Source: Bacillota bacterium
GTDB taxonomy: Bacteria; Bacillota_A; Clostridia; Lachnospirales; Lachnospiraceae
Assembly: GCA_023407175.1 (NCBI GenBank)
Contig: JAEYMU010000014.1
Coordinates: 149,677 to 213,676, forward strand
Reading direction: 5' to 3'
DNA: 64,000 bases
Part shown: positions 1-7,379 of the stretch, one piece after another
Layout of the letters: each line of letters opens with the position of its first letter
Position numbering within the stretch: the stretch's first letter is position 1
Made by a program: the position numbers and the translations under genes
Notes under the pieces: generated by a model
What the model was told of the DNA's origin: nothing
Seen by the model: only the letters and a program-made list of their open reading frames with translations
The model's database searches: none

Positions 1-488
1 TTGTGTCCCGGATTTATGACAGCGGCCCGGTCACTGATATAGTGCTTTGGGAGATTCCCATAAAGCATTTCTTGAAAATCCTTCTCATAAAGCGCAAAAT
101 TAGCCCGCGACCGCATATATTCATGGATGCTTACAATAACATTTTCAATAAAGATGTCCTGAAATAAAAATACCGGCAGTCCGGCCTCCACAGCATACCC
201 TATTAATTCCTGCCAGAAGTCTTCCTCCTGGGACGCTTTTACCGCCATGCCGGAAATTCGCTGCCTCATAAGCCTTAGAAGGGTTGGGACAATTAGTTCA
301 GGACTGTCCTTGGCAAAGGTCAGTGTTACTATGACAAAGTCACCCTCGTAATAATTATCGGGGGCTACACTGAAGTTTTCATATTCAAAGATAACGGCAT
401 CCTTAATGATATGCTCCAAGCCGTTTTCTCCGGCCATCAGCCGGAAGCTGCTTAGATTCTTGATATTTTTGAGTTCGCGTACCTGCAT
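1..488 (-). CDS. PucR-type transcriptional regulator, N-terminal part (runs off the window)
   Basis: Open reading frame on the minus strand from ATG at 488 to the window edge, 162 codons with no stop. It begins MQVRELKNIKNLSSFRLMAG and continues with the alternating strands and helices typical of the PucR N-terminal ligand-sensing domain (first named in the Bacillus purine catabolism regulator PucR). Family members carry a C-terminal helix-turn-helix, which here would lie beyond position 1. The effector cannot be told from this part. The gene is divergent from the FAD oxidoreductase at 859, with a 116-bp palindromic element and a short inverted repeat between them. The start was chosen because it is the first ATG before the conserved opening residues. 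The domain call is from memory of the family, not a search. Confidence 0.72.
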   Translation of the reverse strand, partial: MQVRELKNIKNLSSFRLMAGENGLEHIIKDAVIFEYENFSVAPDNYYEGDFVIVTLTFAKDSPELIVPTLLRLMRQRISGMAVKASQEEDFWQELIGYAVEAGLPVFLFQDIFIENVIVSIHEYMRSRANFALYEKDFQEMLYGNLPKHYISDRAAVINPGH

Positions 489-547
489 AATTCCCCTGCC
501 ATTTTCTATCGATTTATATTGTCTGGATTGATATACTATACATTTAC

Positions 548-663
548 GCAGATTAGGAACTCAAGGACTTCATCCTTGAGCTCACGTTGCACTGATCCAT
601 GAAGTTCAGGACATTGATTCAAGTAAGCTTGGTCAATGTCCTGAACTCCATGGACTAATCTGC
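548..663 (+). repeat. 116-bp palindromic element, copy 1
   Basis: The element starts with GCAGATTAG and ends with the exact reverse complement CTAATCTGC. Between these ends are two further hairpins: CTCAAGGA/TCCTTGAG near the left end, and a long arm built on GTTCAGGACATTGA/TCAATGTCCTGAAC extended outward by CCATG/CATGG. The whole would fold as a three-way junction. A second copy of the same length lies at 4425-4540 in reverse orientation; aligned by eye the two differ at 13 of 116 positions. It has no coding capacity and resembles a MITE or a REP/BIME-like structured repeat. Confidence 0.85.
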
Positions 664-760
664 TTATCGTGGACATTATACCATTCGCTGCAAAAGAATA
701 CAATGTGGGGCCGTATTCTGCAGGAGAAACGTTTGGTGCTGCTCTGGAAGTTTAGACAAG

Positions 761-775
761 TAATCGGTCCGATTA
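761..775. promoter_or_regulatory. Perfect 15-bp inverted repeat, operator-like
   Basis: TAATCGGTCCGATTA is a perfect palindrome with 7-nt arms around one central T. It lies 84 bp upstream of the FAD oxidoreductase start, where an operator is expected. No clear -35/-10 pair was found around it. It shares the TAATCGG half with the LacI operators 42 kb away, but its centre spacing differs, so it is probably a site for another regulator. Confidence 0.4.
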
Positions 776-858
776 ATTTAAAAAGGCTGTACTGAATTAC
801 ATTTATTTAAAAAACCGGGAGATTATAATCTTAAAAACATTTGAGAAAGGCAAGGAAA

Positions 859-2127
859 ATGCGAAGAAAGATAATCATTACCGGAGGAGGCTGGGCTGGC
901 TGCTCCGCTGCGTATATGGCAAGAAAACAGGGAGCGGAGGTAGTCCTGCTGGAAAGAACGGACATGCTCCTTGGAACCGGTCTTGTCGGAGGCATCATGA
1001 GAAATAACGGAAGGTTTACAGCGACGGAGGAAATGATTGCAATGGGAGGCGGAGAGCTATTTAAAATCATTGATGAAAATTGCCGCCATACCAAGGTCAG
1101 CTTTCCCGGACATGAGCATGCCAGCTTGTATGACATAGCCAAAACGCCGGTTGCAATTGGTAATTATCTGAAGGAAATCGGTGTGGAAATAAAGCTGCAG
1201 GAGAGAGTGACCGGGGCTTCGGTGGAGGAGGGAGTGATAAGCACCGTCACAACAGCAGACGGTACGGTTTATGAAGGAGATGCCTTTCTTGATACTACCG
1301 GAACCGCAGGGCCGATGAATAATTGCAGCAAATATGGCAATGGATGCGCCATGTGTATCATCCGGTGCCCCAGCTTCGGAGGAAGGGTAAGTCTTGCAGG
1401 TCTTTGCGGCATCAAGGAAAAGACAGGAATAAGGGAGGAGGACCGGGCCGGAGCAATGAGCGGCTCCTGTAAGCTTTATAAGGAATCTCTGGCATCCGGG
1501 ATAGTGGAGATTCTGAACCGGGATGGTGTGGCAGTTATCCCACTGCCAGAGGAGCTAATGGAAGACCATCTGGGAATTAAGGCCTGCCAGCAGTATGCAC
1601 GGAAGGAATTTGCAGAAAACCTCATTCTCCTGGATACCGGCCATGCCAAGCTGATGACACCCTATTATGCCCTTGAGAAGCTTCATAGGATACCCGGCTT
1701 TGAGTATGCCCGGTATGAAGACCCTTACGGCGGAGGCAAAGGCAATTCCATGCGATTCTTTGATATGGCGCCCAGAGATAATGCTCTGCAGGTTAAGGGA
1801 CTTAAAAATCTGTTCTGTGCCGGTGAAAAGGCCGGACTTCTGGTCGGACATACGGAGGCAATCGTAACCGGAGTGCTTGCCGGCTATAACAGTATGAGGT
1901 ACTTAAGTGGTCTGCCCCTGTTAACGCTTCCCAGAAGAACTGCAATCGGAGAAGCGATTGCATATGTGGAGGAAGAAATGCAGACCAGAGAGGGACTTGG
2001 CAGAAAGTACACCTTTTCCGGCTCTGTACTATTCGAGCGTATGAAGAAGCTTGGGCTGTATGAAACAGATGCGGATAAGACTGAGGAAAATATAAGAAAG
2101 CTGGGATTGTGGAGGTTATTTGCATAA
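859..2127 (+). CDS. FAD-dependent oxidoreductase, substrate unknown
   Basis: Encodes 422 residues. The N-terminus has a Rossmann FAD-binding signature (GGGWAGCSAAYMA) after a basic stretch, followed by an acidic residue at the end of the second strand (VVLLERTD). A cysteine-rich motif, GCAMCIIRCPSFGGR, sits in the middle, and the C-terminal FAD-contact motif GLKNLFCAGEKAG is present. It belongs to the broad FAD_oxidored / GidA-like group; similarity to the tRNA-modifying enzymes MnmG and TrmFO is superfamily-level only, and both are normally longer or differ in motifs. An upstream TTG at 841 is in frame, but ATG 859 follows AAAGG at a good distance and starts just before the Rossmann strand. 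The gene lies alone between two 116-bp repeats together with the BlaI/M56 pair. Confidence 0.7.
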   Translation: MRRKIIITGGGWAGCSAAYMARKQGAEVVLLERTDMLLGTGLVGGIMRNNGRFTATEEMIAMGGGELFKIIDENCRHTKVSFPGHEHASLYDIAKTPVAIGNYLKEIGVEIKLQERVTGASVEEGVISTVTTADGTVYEGDAFLDTTGTAGPMNNCSKYGNGCAMCIIRCPSFGGRVSLAGLCGIKEKTGIREEDRAGAMSGSCKLYKESLASGIVEILNRDGVAVIPLPEELMEDHLGIKACQQYARKEFAENLILLDTGHAKLMTPYYALEKLHRIPGFEYARYEDPYGGGKGNSMRFFDMAPRDNALQVKGLKNLFCAGEKAGLLVGHTEAIVTGVLAGYNSMRYLSGLPLLTLPRRTAIGEAIAYVEEEMQTREGLGRKYTFSGSVLFERMKKLGLYETDADKTEENIRKLGLWRLFA

Positions 2128-2140
2128 GTGGAAAATGTGA

Positions 2141-2194
2141 TTGACAGGGAGGTCTAATTATGTTAGACTAAATTAGGTCTAATTGTATTAGACC
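2141..2194 (+). promoter_or_regulatory. Promoter and two BlaI-type operators
   Basis: TTGACA at 2141-2146 and TAGACT at 2164-2169 with a 17-bp spacer form a promoter for the BlaI/M56 genes. Two dyads overlap or follow it: an imperfect one, 2151-2170, covering the spacer and -10; and a perfect one, GGTCTAATTGTATTAGACC, at 2176-2194. Paired dyads over the promoter are the usual arrangement for autoregulating BlaI/MecI repressors. Confidence 0.75.
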
Positions 2195-2217
2195 ACAACC
2201 TGATGGGAGGCTTATCT

Positions 2218-2580
2218 ATGGAACAATATAAACTGGGTGAGATGGAGCAGCGGTTTGCCGAGTTGATCTGGCAGCGTGCACCGGTTTCCTCCGGGGAGCT
2301 TGTAAAGCTATGTGAGGTACAGCTTAGCTGGAAGAAATCAACGACCTACACTATGCTGAAACGTCTGTGTGACAGGGGGATTTTTGAAAATCAAAATGGC
2401 GTGGTCAGAGCACAGCTTAGCAGGGAGGATTTTGCGGCAATCCAGGGCGAGCGGTTTCTAAGCGATACCTTCGGCGGCTCTCTGCCACTGTTTTTTGCTG
2501 CGTTCACAAAGCGAAATAAGCTAAGCGCAGGTGAGATCAGCGAGCTTAAGCGGCTTATTGACGAATATAAGGAGGGGTAG
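2218..2580 (+). CDS. BlaI/MecI-family winged-helix repressor
   Basis: A 120-residue protein, the normal length for the family. It opens with MEQYKLGEMEQRFAELIWQR and contains the winged helix with the recognition segment KKSTTYTMLKRLCDRGIF, matching the conserved TTVYTLLKRLxxKG pattern of BlaI and MecI; the C-terminal helices would form the dimer. Such repressors are inactivated by proteolysis signalled by the partner M56 membrane peptidase, here encoded 2 bp downstream. ATG 2218 was chosen over the in-frame ATG at 2203 because the GGGAGG at 2205-2210 is then correctly placed as its ribosome binding site. Two dyads in the promoter indicate autoregulation. No beta-lactamase or PBP gene is next to it, so the target is probably another stress function. 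Confidence 0.88.
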   Translation: MEQYKLGEMEQRFAELIWQRAPVSSGELVKLCEVQLSWKKSTTYTMLKRLCDRGIFENQNGVVRAQLSREDFAAIQGERFLSDTFGGSLPLFFAAFTKRNKLSAGEISELKRLIDEYKEG

Positions 2581-2582
2581 CA

Positions 2583-4391
2583 TTGCCGGAACAGATTTTT
2601 TTACAAATACTGAACATGAATATTACTGCCAGTTATGTTATTTTATTTATCCTGCCGGCACGGTTTGTACTTCGCAAGGTACCGAAGATTTTTTCTTATG
2701 TATTATGGAGTGCGGCATTGTTTCGCCTGATCTGTCCCTGGTCCTTTGAAAGTGTCCTAAGTTTGTTTGAAATCGGGGGAAGGACGACGAAGCAGCTTAG
2801 CTCTGTTGCCCTGCAGCAGCCGGCTTTCAGTACGCAGGGTAATGTTATATCGAGCGGAAGGGCTTTGTCTGGCGCAGACCTTGCCGGGCAGACCTGGACC
2901 CCTTCGCTGGGAGAGGTTTTTACCGGCTTATGGCTTGCCGGAGCCGCAATACTTCTGGGGTACAGCCTTGTATTGCTGGTAAGGCTGCATAGGCAGCTAA
3001 AGGGAGCTGTGCGCGAAAAAGGTAACATTTACCGGTCCAAATACCTGGCTACACCCTTTGTCATGGGTGTGCTTCATCCGAAAATCTATCTTCCGGAGGC
3101 TCTTACAGATGCTGAAAAGGAATATATTCTTCTGCATGAGCAGATACATATTGAACGGCACGATTATATCGTAAAGCTCCTAAGCTTTCTTGTCCTTTGT
3201 GTTCATTGGTTTAATCCTCTGGTATGGATTGCCTTTTTCTTATCTGCCAAGGATATGGAGATGTCCTGTGATGAGGCGGTTATCAGAAAGCTGGGCAATG
3301 ATGTGAAAAAAGACTATTCGATTTCGCTTTTGTCACTGTCCACAGGCCGCAGGATTGTGGGCGGGACCCCTTTGGCCTTTGGTGAGGGTGACATAAAAGG
3401 GCGCATCAGAAATGTTCTTCATTATAAAAAACCCGCGCTCTGGGTAAGTATAGCCGCCCTTGCCGGGGTTGGCGTTCTGTGTCTTGGCCTGATAGCAAAC
3501 CCCAGGGTACGCGGGAGCTTAACCGGAGATCCTTCAAGGGAGGATATTGTGGTGAGTACAGCTCCCGTCCAGGAAGACAGACTGGCATTTTCATCTGAAG
3601 AGGCAGCTGCGGGTGAAGGAGAACAGGAGGTTCTAAATTCGGCCGCTTCCCTGGAGGAGGCGGTATCCTTGGCTATTCTTGAGCAGAATAGCAGAGACTA
3701 TCTTGAGGGGGACTTTGCGGCCGAGGCCCATACCGTATTGGGTACTCATAGGGAAAGCATCAAAGACAGCGACGGTACGGATACCGTTACAGTATATGCT
3801 ATGGTGCTGTACACGGAGTTTAAATACCAGGAAAATGGATTATCGGATGTCGGAGGGAGCCATATGCCGGTGGCAATTACTTTTGAGGTTGGAGAAAATA
3901 ATTCCTACAGGCTAAAGGAATATTGGATACCCCAGGATGGCAGCTATTATGAATCTTCTATCCGAAAAAAGTTTCCGCTGGAAAGTGTGGAGGATGCTCT
4001 GGATACGCAAAAATATATAGAGGCCCATATGATCTCCTGCTATGAGCAGGCCATTGCCTATGGAAAGCTGGATTTGAGCAGTGAAATCGCCGGGCTGATT
4101 AAAACCATCTGTTCATCACCGGCTCAGATGTCCAATCCGACGGCATATATAAAGGAGCACTCAATTGAATACCGTACACTGGTTTATTACGGAAATAGCA
4201 CCCTTAATTATTGCTTCAAGCTCTTTGAACAGGGAGGGCAGACAGGGCTGGAGGGTCATATTATGGCCAGCGCCTGCCGGGATATCCTGATGGCTAAGGG
4301 TATGTCCTTTGATGATATTCTGTATGACACCGGGCAGGCCTGGTATGACAGTATAAAAACCACCCTTCAGCATGAGAATTTGACACCCTAA
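2583..4391 (+). CDS. BlaR1/MecR1-like M56 membrane metallopeptidase with non-PBP sensor domain
   Basis: Encodes 602 residues from a TTG start preceded by GGAGGGG. The N-terminal half has membrane segments and the M56 zinc protease motif HEQIH (His185, Glu186, His189) followed by a conserved ERHDY, and downstream MSCDEAV, as in BlaR1/MecR1. A further membrane segment lies at about residues 285-310 (ALWVSIAALAGVGVLCLGLI). The remaining ~290 residues should be extracellular. Unlike BlaR1 there is no SxxK/SxN penicillin-binding domain that I can recognise; the region instead has an acidic linker and an alpha/beta domain of unknown type. The likely role is to sense an extracytoplasmic signal and trigger cleavage of the BlaI-type repressor. 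Coupled to that gene by a 2-bp gap. Confidence 0.82.
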   Translation: MPEQIFLQILNMNITASYVILFILPARFVLRKVPKIFSYVLWSAALFRLICPWSFESVLSLFEIGGRTTKQLSSVALQQPAFSTQGNVISSGRALSGADLAGQTWTPSLGEVFTGLWLAGAAILLGYSLVLLVRLHRQLKGAVREKGNIYRSKYLATPFVMGVLHPKIYLPEALTDAEKEYILLHEQIHIERHDYIVKLLSFLVLCVHWFNPLVWIAFFLSAKDMEMSCDEAVIRKLGNDVKKDYSISLLSLSTGRRIVGGTPLAFGEGDIKGRIRNVLHYKKPALWVSIAALAGVGVLCLGLIANPRVRGSLTGDPSREDIVVSTAPVQEDRLAFSSEEAAAGEGEQEVLNSAASLEEAVSLAILEQNSRDYLEGDFAAEAHTVLGTHRESIKDSDGTDTVTVYAMVLYTEFKYQENGLSDVGGSHMPVAITFEVGENNSYRLKEYWIPQDGSYYESSIRKKFPLESVEDALDTQKYIEAHMISCYEQAIAYGKLDLSSEIAGLIKTICSSPAQMSNPTAYIKEHSIEYRTLVYYGNSTLNYCFKLFEQGGQTGLEGHIMASACRDILMAKGMSFDDILYDTGQAWYDSIKTTLQHENLTP

Positions 4392-4424
4392 GCATAGAGT
4401 ATTATGATATAATATACACGAAAA

Positions 4425-4540
4425 GCAGATTAGTCCATGGAATTCAGGGCATTTATCAAGCTTGCTTGAATCAATGTCATGAGTTTCATGGATAAGTGCA
4501 ACGTGAACGAAAGGACGAAGTCCTTGAGTTCCTAATCTGC
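4425..4540 (-). repeat. 116-bp palindromic element, copy 2 (inverted)
   Basis: Reverse-orientation copy of the element at 548-663: identical 9-bp termini (GCAGATTAG/CTAATCTGC), identical length, 103 of 116 positions matching by eye. The inner small hairpin is kept in altered form (AAGGAC TTC GTCCTT), and the long arm keeps its outer CCATG/CATGG pairing. It sits 33 bp after the M56 gene stop and 32 bp before the next start, so transcripts entering the Nudix-DUF429 gene would carry it. Confidence 0.85.
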
Positions 4541-4572
4541 ATAAATATATGATATAAGCCAGGGGAGGAAGC

Positions 4573-5724
4573 ATGCAGGGCTATAATTGTATTATGGTAT
4601 TTAATCAGAACAGAAGCAGTCTGTTATTTTGCAAGAGAAGGAAGGACCCATATAAGGGGCTATATAATCTCGTAGGCGGCAAGATTGAAAGCGGTGAGGA
4701 GGGTTATGCGGCTGCTTACCGGGAGCTGGAGGAAGAAACAGGCATTACAAGGCAGAATATCAGGCTGTATCATATGATGGATTTCACATACTATAATCAG
4801 GATTGCTATGTTGAGGTATACGCCGGACAATTGCTTTCCGAGGTAGAGCTGACGGAGGAAGCAAATCCCCTGGTGTGGCTTAATGTGAATGAGAATTTTT
4901 TTGATATCCGTAAATATGCCGGGGAAGGTAATATCGGGCATATGGTGGAGCAGGTGAAGGAATTTGGGTTTGGAGTGGGGGAAGCCGGCAAAGAGACTGC
5001 TCCAGAGGAATTAAATAATAATAGTTTATGCATCGGAGTGGATGGCTGTAAGGCGGGGTGGATAGCCGCAGTCTTTGATCATGGAGAGCTGGTGATAGAA
5101 AGATACACTAAATTTCAGGATATTGTCGGTCATTATCCGCAATTTGATGAGCTTTTGCTGGATATGGTCATAGGGCTTCCCAGCAATCGGGAACATATAA
5201 GGCCGGATACCTTTGCGAGAAAAATAATCAAAGAAAGAGCCTCAACTATTTTTCCGGCACCCTGCAGGCAAGCAGTTTATGCCGGAACGGTTGCCATGGC
5301 ATATGAAGAAAATGAACGGGTATTGGGGAAAAAATTTACGCCGCTGACTGTAGGAATTATACCTAAAATGCTTGAAATAGATGTTTTTTTGCAAAGTAAT
5401 CCCCATTTAAAAAATAAAATAAAAGAAAGCCATCCGGAAGTTTGCTTTGCCAAACTGAACGGCGGTACGGTTCTTTCTAAAAAAAGTGAAGTTGACGGTA
5501 TAGGGGAAAGAATTCAAATATTATCAAAATATATAAGTGAAATAACCACAGACAAGCTGGCTAAGCTGGCAAGGGGTTATAGATGTAATATAGATGATAT
5601 TGTGGATGCAATCTGTCTGGCAGTTTCCGCAAATCTTGTTGGGCAGGAAAAATATCAGGTAATACCGGAGAGTCCGATGGAGGATGAGACAGGCCTGAAA
5701 ATGCAAATGGTGATACCTGAGTAA
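4573..5724 (+). CDS. Nudix hydrolase fused to a DUF429 domain
   Basis: Encodes 383 residues. Residues 1-135 are a Nudix hydrolase with the complete signature GKIESGE...RELEEETGI. After a linker of about 15 residues rich in Glu, Gly and Asn, residues 152-365 form a DUF429 domain beginning CIGVDGCKAGW and including LDMVIGLP and ESHPEVCFA. DUF429 has an RNase H-like fold and is predicted to be a nuclease-like or nucleotide-acting enzyme of unknown function. Normally these are separate proteins; the fusion suggests that hydrolysis of a modified nucleotide and a nucleic-acid step are coupled. Start ATG 4573 follows GGGGAGGA. The 116-bp element lies just upstream. Confidence 0.85.
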   Translation: MQGYNCIMVFNQNRSSLLFCKRRKDPYKGLYNLVGGKIESGEEGYAAAYRELEEETGITRQNIRLYHMMDFTYYNQDCYVEVYAGQLLSEVELTEEANPLVWLNVNENFFDIRKYAGEGNIGHMVEQVKEFGFGVGEAGKETAPEELNNNSLCIGVDGCKAGWIAAVFDHGELVIERYTKFQDIVGHYPQFDELLLDMVIGLPSNREHIRPDTFARKIIKERASTIFPAPCRQAVYAGTVAMAYEENERVLGKKFTPLTVGIIPKMLEIDVFLQSNPHLKNKIKESHPEVCFAKLNGGTVLSKKSEVDGIGERIQILSKYISEITTDKLAKLARGYRCNIDDIVDAICLAVSANLVGQEKYQVIPESPMEDETGLKMQMVIPE

Positions 5725-5778
5725 AAGTGTTATAATGGTATTCGAACCATATTATGCAGGAGATACGGAGCAAGGGAA

Positions 5779-6225
5779 ATGATGAAGACAATTGAGGTGG
5801 TAGCCGCCATTATCCTTGATGGCGATAAAATATTTGCAACACAGAGGGGATACGGAGATTTTAAGGACAGCTGGGAGTTCCCCGGAGGGAAGCTGGAAGA
5901 CGGGGAAACCAGAGAAGAGGCCCTGCTTCGTGAGATAAGAGAGGAACTGGATACGGAGATAGGGATTAAAGAGCACCTGATCACGGTTGATTATGACTAT
6001 CCAAACTTTCATTTGACCCTGCATTGCTATATCTGCGAAGTAATACACGGTGAGCTGAAGCTACTTGAGCATGAGGCTTGCCGGTGGCTGAATAGGAATG
6101 AGCTTGATTCGCTCTCCTGGCTTCCAGCGGATATCAGTGTACTGGAAAAGCTAAGAGAGTATCTGGATAAAACACAAAATCATAGGAACCAATCAAAAAT
6201 AATAAAAACTAACGTAATCCATTAA
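5779..6225 (+). CDS. MutT-like Nudix hydrolase (8-oxo-dGTP diphosphatase type)
   Basis: Encodes 148 residues. It shows the MutT layout: an N-terminal strand IEVVAAIILDGDKIFATQRG, then GGKLEDGETREEALLREIREEL, which is a full Nudix box, and the C-terminal WLNRNELDSLSWLPAD segment typical of MutT/YtkD-like 8-oxo-dGTPases that remove oxidised GTP or dGTP. Family members end soon after this segment; here about 18 extra polar residues (from DKTQNHRNQS) are encoded by the start of a 10-nt tandem repeat tract, so the natural end appears to have been overrun by the repeat. Two ATGs in a row (5779, 5782) are possible starts. Confidence 0.85.
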   Translation: MMKTIEVVAAIILDGDKIFATQRGYGDFKDSWEFPGGKLEDGETREEALLREIREELDTEIGIKEHLITVDYDYPNFHLTLHCYICEVIHGELKLLEHEACRWLNRNELDSLSWLPADISVLEKLREYLDKTQNHRNQSKIIKTNVIH

Positions 6226-6425
6226 AACAGAAACTGATAAAAACCAATTAGAACGAAACTTATCCAATGAATACTAACAAAAACTAACGAAAACTAATAT
6301 GAACCAATAGGGACTAATAGGAACGAATAGGGAGCAACAAAGATTAATATAAATCAGCAAAAAGCAATGAAAAGTAAGAGTAAGCAATAGAAAGTAATAG
6401 AAGCCAATGAAAGTCATACGAAAGG
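6184..6425 (+). repeat. Degenerate 10-nt tandem repeat tract
   Basis: From about 6240 to 6425 the sequence reads as 18 successive 10-mers with a consensus close to AAACYAATAG (examples GAACCAATAG, GGACTAATAG, GAACGAATAG, GAAAGTAATA). An earlier, phase-shifted stretch from 6184 overlaps the last codons of the MutT-like gene. The plus strand is A-rich and poor in G and T. No start codon with coding sense and no hairpin is apparent. The period is close to one helical turn, so A-runs recur on the same face of the helix. Confidence 0.8.
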
Positions 6426-6434
6426 GCTGATTTT

Positions 6435-7379
6435 ATGTTAATGATTATTACGGCACTTTATTGTGAAGCAAAGCCCTTCATAGAACAATATCATTTGAAG
6501 AAGAACGAGAGGCATACCAAATTTCAGGTATTTGAAAAGGATGAAATCCTGCTGCTAATTACTGAACCGGGAAGTATAGCGGCGGCGGTCGGAGTTTCAT
6601 ATCTTTGTACCCTTCATTCGCCGTCGGCATCCGATTTTCTTGTGAATATCGGAGTATGCGGGACGTGGTCTGCGGACATTGCCCCAGGCAGCATCTTCCT
6701 GTGTTATAAGCTTACAGAGGAAGCGACAAACCGAAGCTTTTATCCTGATGTTGTTTACCGTCATCCTTTTGAGGAAAGCAGTCTTGTTACGGTAAGCTCC
6801 GTTGTTCATGCTTCTGAATTTACGGCAGCAGATACATCAGACTTTACTTCCGACCCAGTATCAGAGCGTAGCCTTAATCGATCAGCCTGCCTTTCCGAGA
6901 AGGGAACTTTGTTTGATATGGAGGCGGCAGCCATCTATCAGGCGGCATCCTATTTTCTACAGCCCCACCAACTGATCTTTCTTAAGCTTGTATCGGATTA
7001 TGGAGTGGCTGAAGTACAGAAGCAGGCAGCAGGATCAAAGCAGGAGAGCGGCGTAATTTCCCCCGACAGGATAACGGTAATGCTTCAGCAGCAAAGGGAA
7101 GGGATTGTATCCTTCCTGAATATGCTAGGACAGGCGGGGGTGGTAAAAGAACTGGTTTTTACTCCAGAGGAGGAGGCCGTGATAAAGCCTTTTGCCAATG
7201 CTTTACACTGTTCCGTTACGATGGAATATCAGCTGCGTCAGCAGCTTCATTATTATAAATTGGTGCATGGCGATATCACAGTGACGATTCGTGAATTCTG
7301 TTTTGAGGTGCCCCTGCCCTGCAAATCTAAAAAAGAAGGTATGAAATATCTTGAACAATTCAGAGCCCGGATTATATAA
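6435..7379 (+). CDS. Nucleoside phosphorylase/MTAN-like nucleosidase with C-terminal extension
   Basis: Encodes 314 residues. The N-terminal ~210 residues match the purine nucleoside phosphorylase / MTA-SAH nucleosidase fold: opening strand MIITALYCEAKPF, glycine-rich NIGVCGTW, the ribose-binding DMEAAAI and the catalytic-Asp motif LVSDYG. The closest functional type is a 5'-methylthioadenosine / S-adenosylhomocysteine / 5'-deoxyadenosine or futalosine nucleosidase. The final ~80 residues (from about VVKELVFTPEEEAV) are not part of this fold and are unrecognised. The gene overlaps the spore photoproduct lyase by 29 bp, so the two are translationally coupled. That points to a role in handling an adenosine by-product of the radical SAM enzyme (inference). 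ATG 6435 follows AAGGG. Confidence 0.75.
   Translation: MLMIITALYCEAKPFIEQYHLKKNERHTKFQVFEKDEILLLITEPGSIAAAVGVSYLCTLHSPSASDFLVNIGVCGTWSADIAPGSIFLCYKLTEEATNRSFYPDVVYRHPFEESSLVTVSSVVHASEFTAADTSDFTSDPVSERSLNRSACLSEKGTLFDMEAAAIYQAASYFLQPHQLIFLKLVSDYGVAEVQKQAAGSKQESGVISPDRITVMLQQQREGIVSFLNMLGQAGVVKELVFTPEEEAVIKPFANALHCSVTMEYQLRQQLHYYKLVHGDITVTIREFCFEVPLPCKSKKEGMKYLEQFRARII

Noticed and set aside
859..2127. TrmFO or MnmG tRNA-modification enzyme
   Set aside because: Only superfamily-level FAD motifs are shared; characteristic substrate-domain motifs are not seen.
2583..4391. BlaR1/MecR1 beta-lactam receptor
   Set aside because: No penicillin-binding motifs in the C-terminal half and no beta-lactamase gene nearby.
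548..4540. Composite transposon with insertion sequences at its ends
   Set aside because: The ends are 116-bp non-coding elements; there is no transposase and no evident target duplication.
6240..6425. Short regularly spaced repeats as a CRISPR array
   Set aside because: The units are 10 nt, degenerate and adjacent; there are no spacers and no cas genes.
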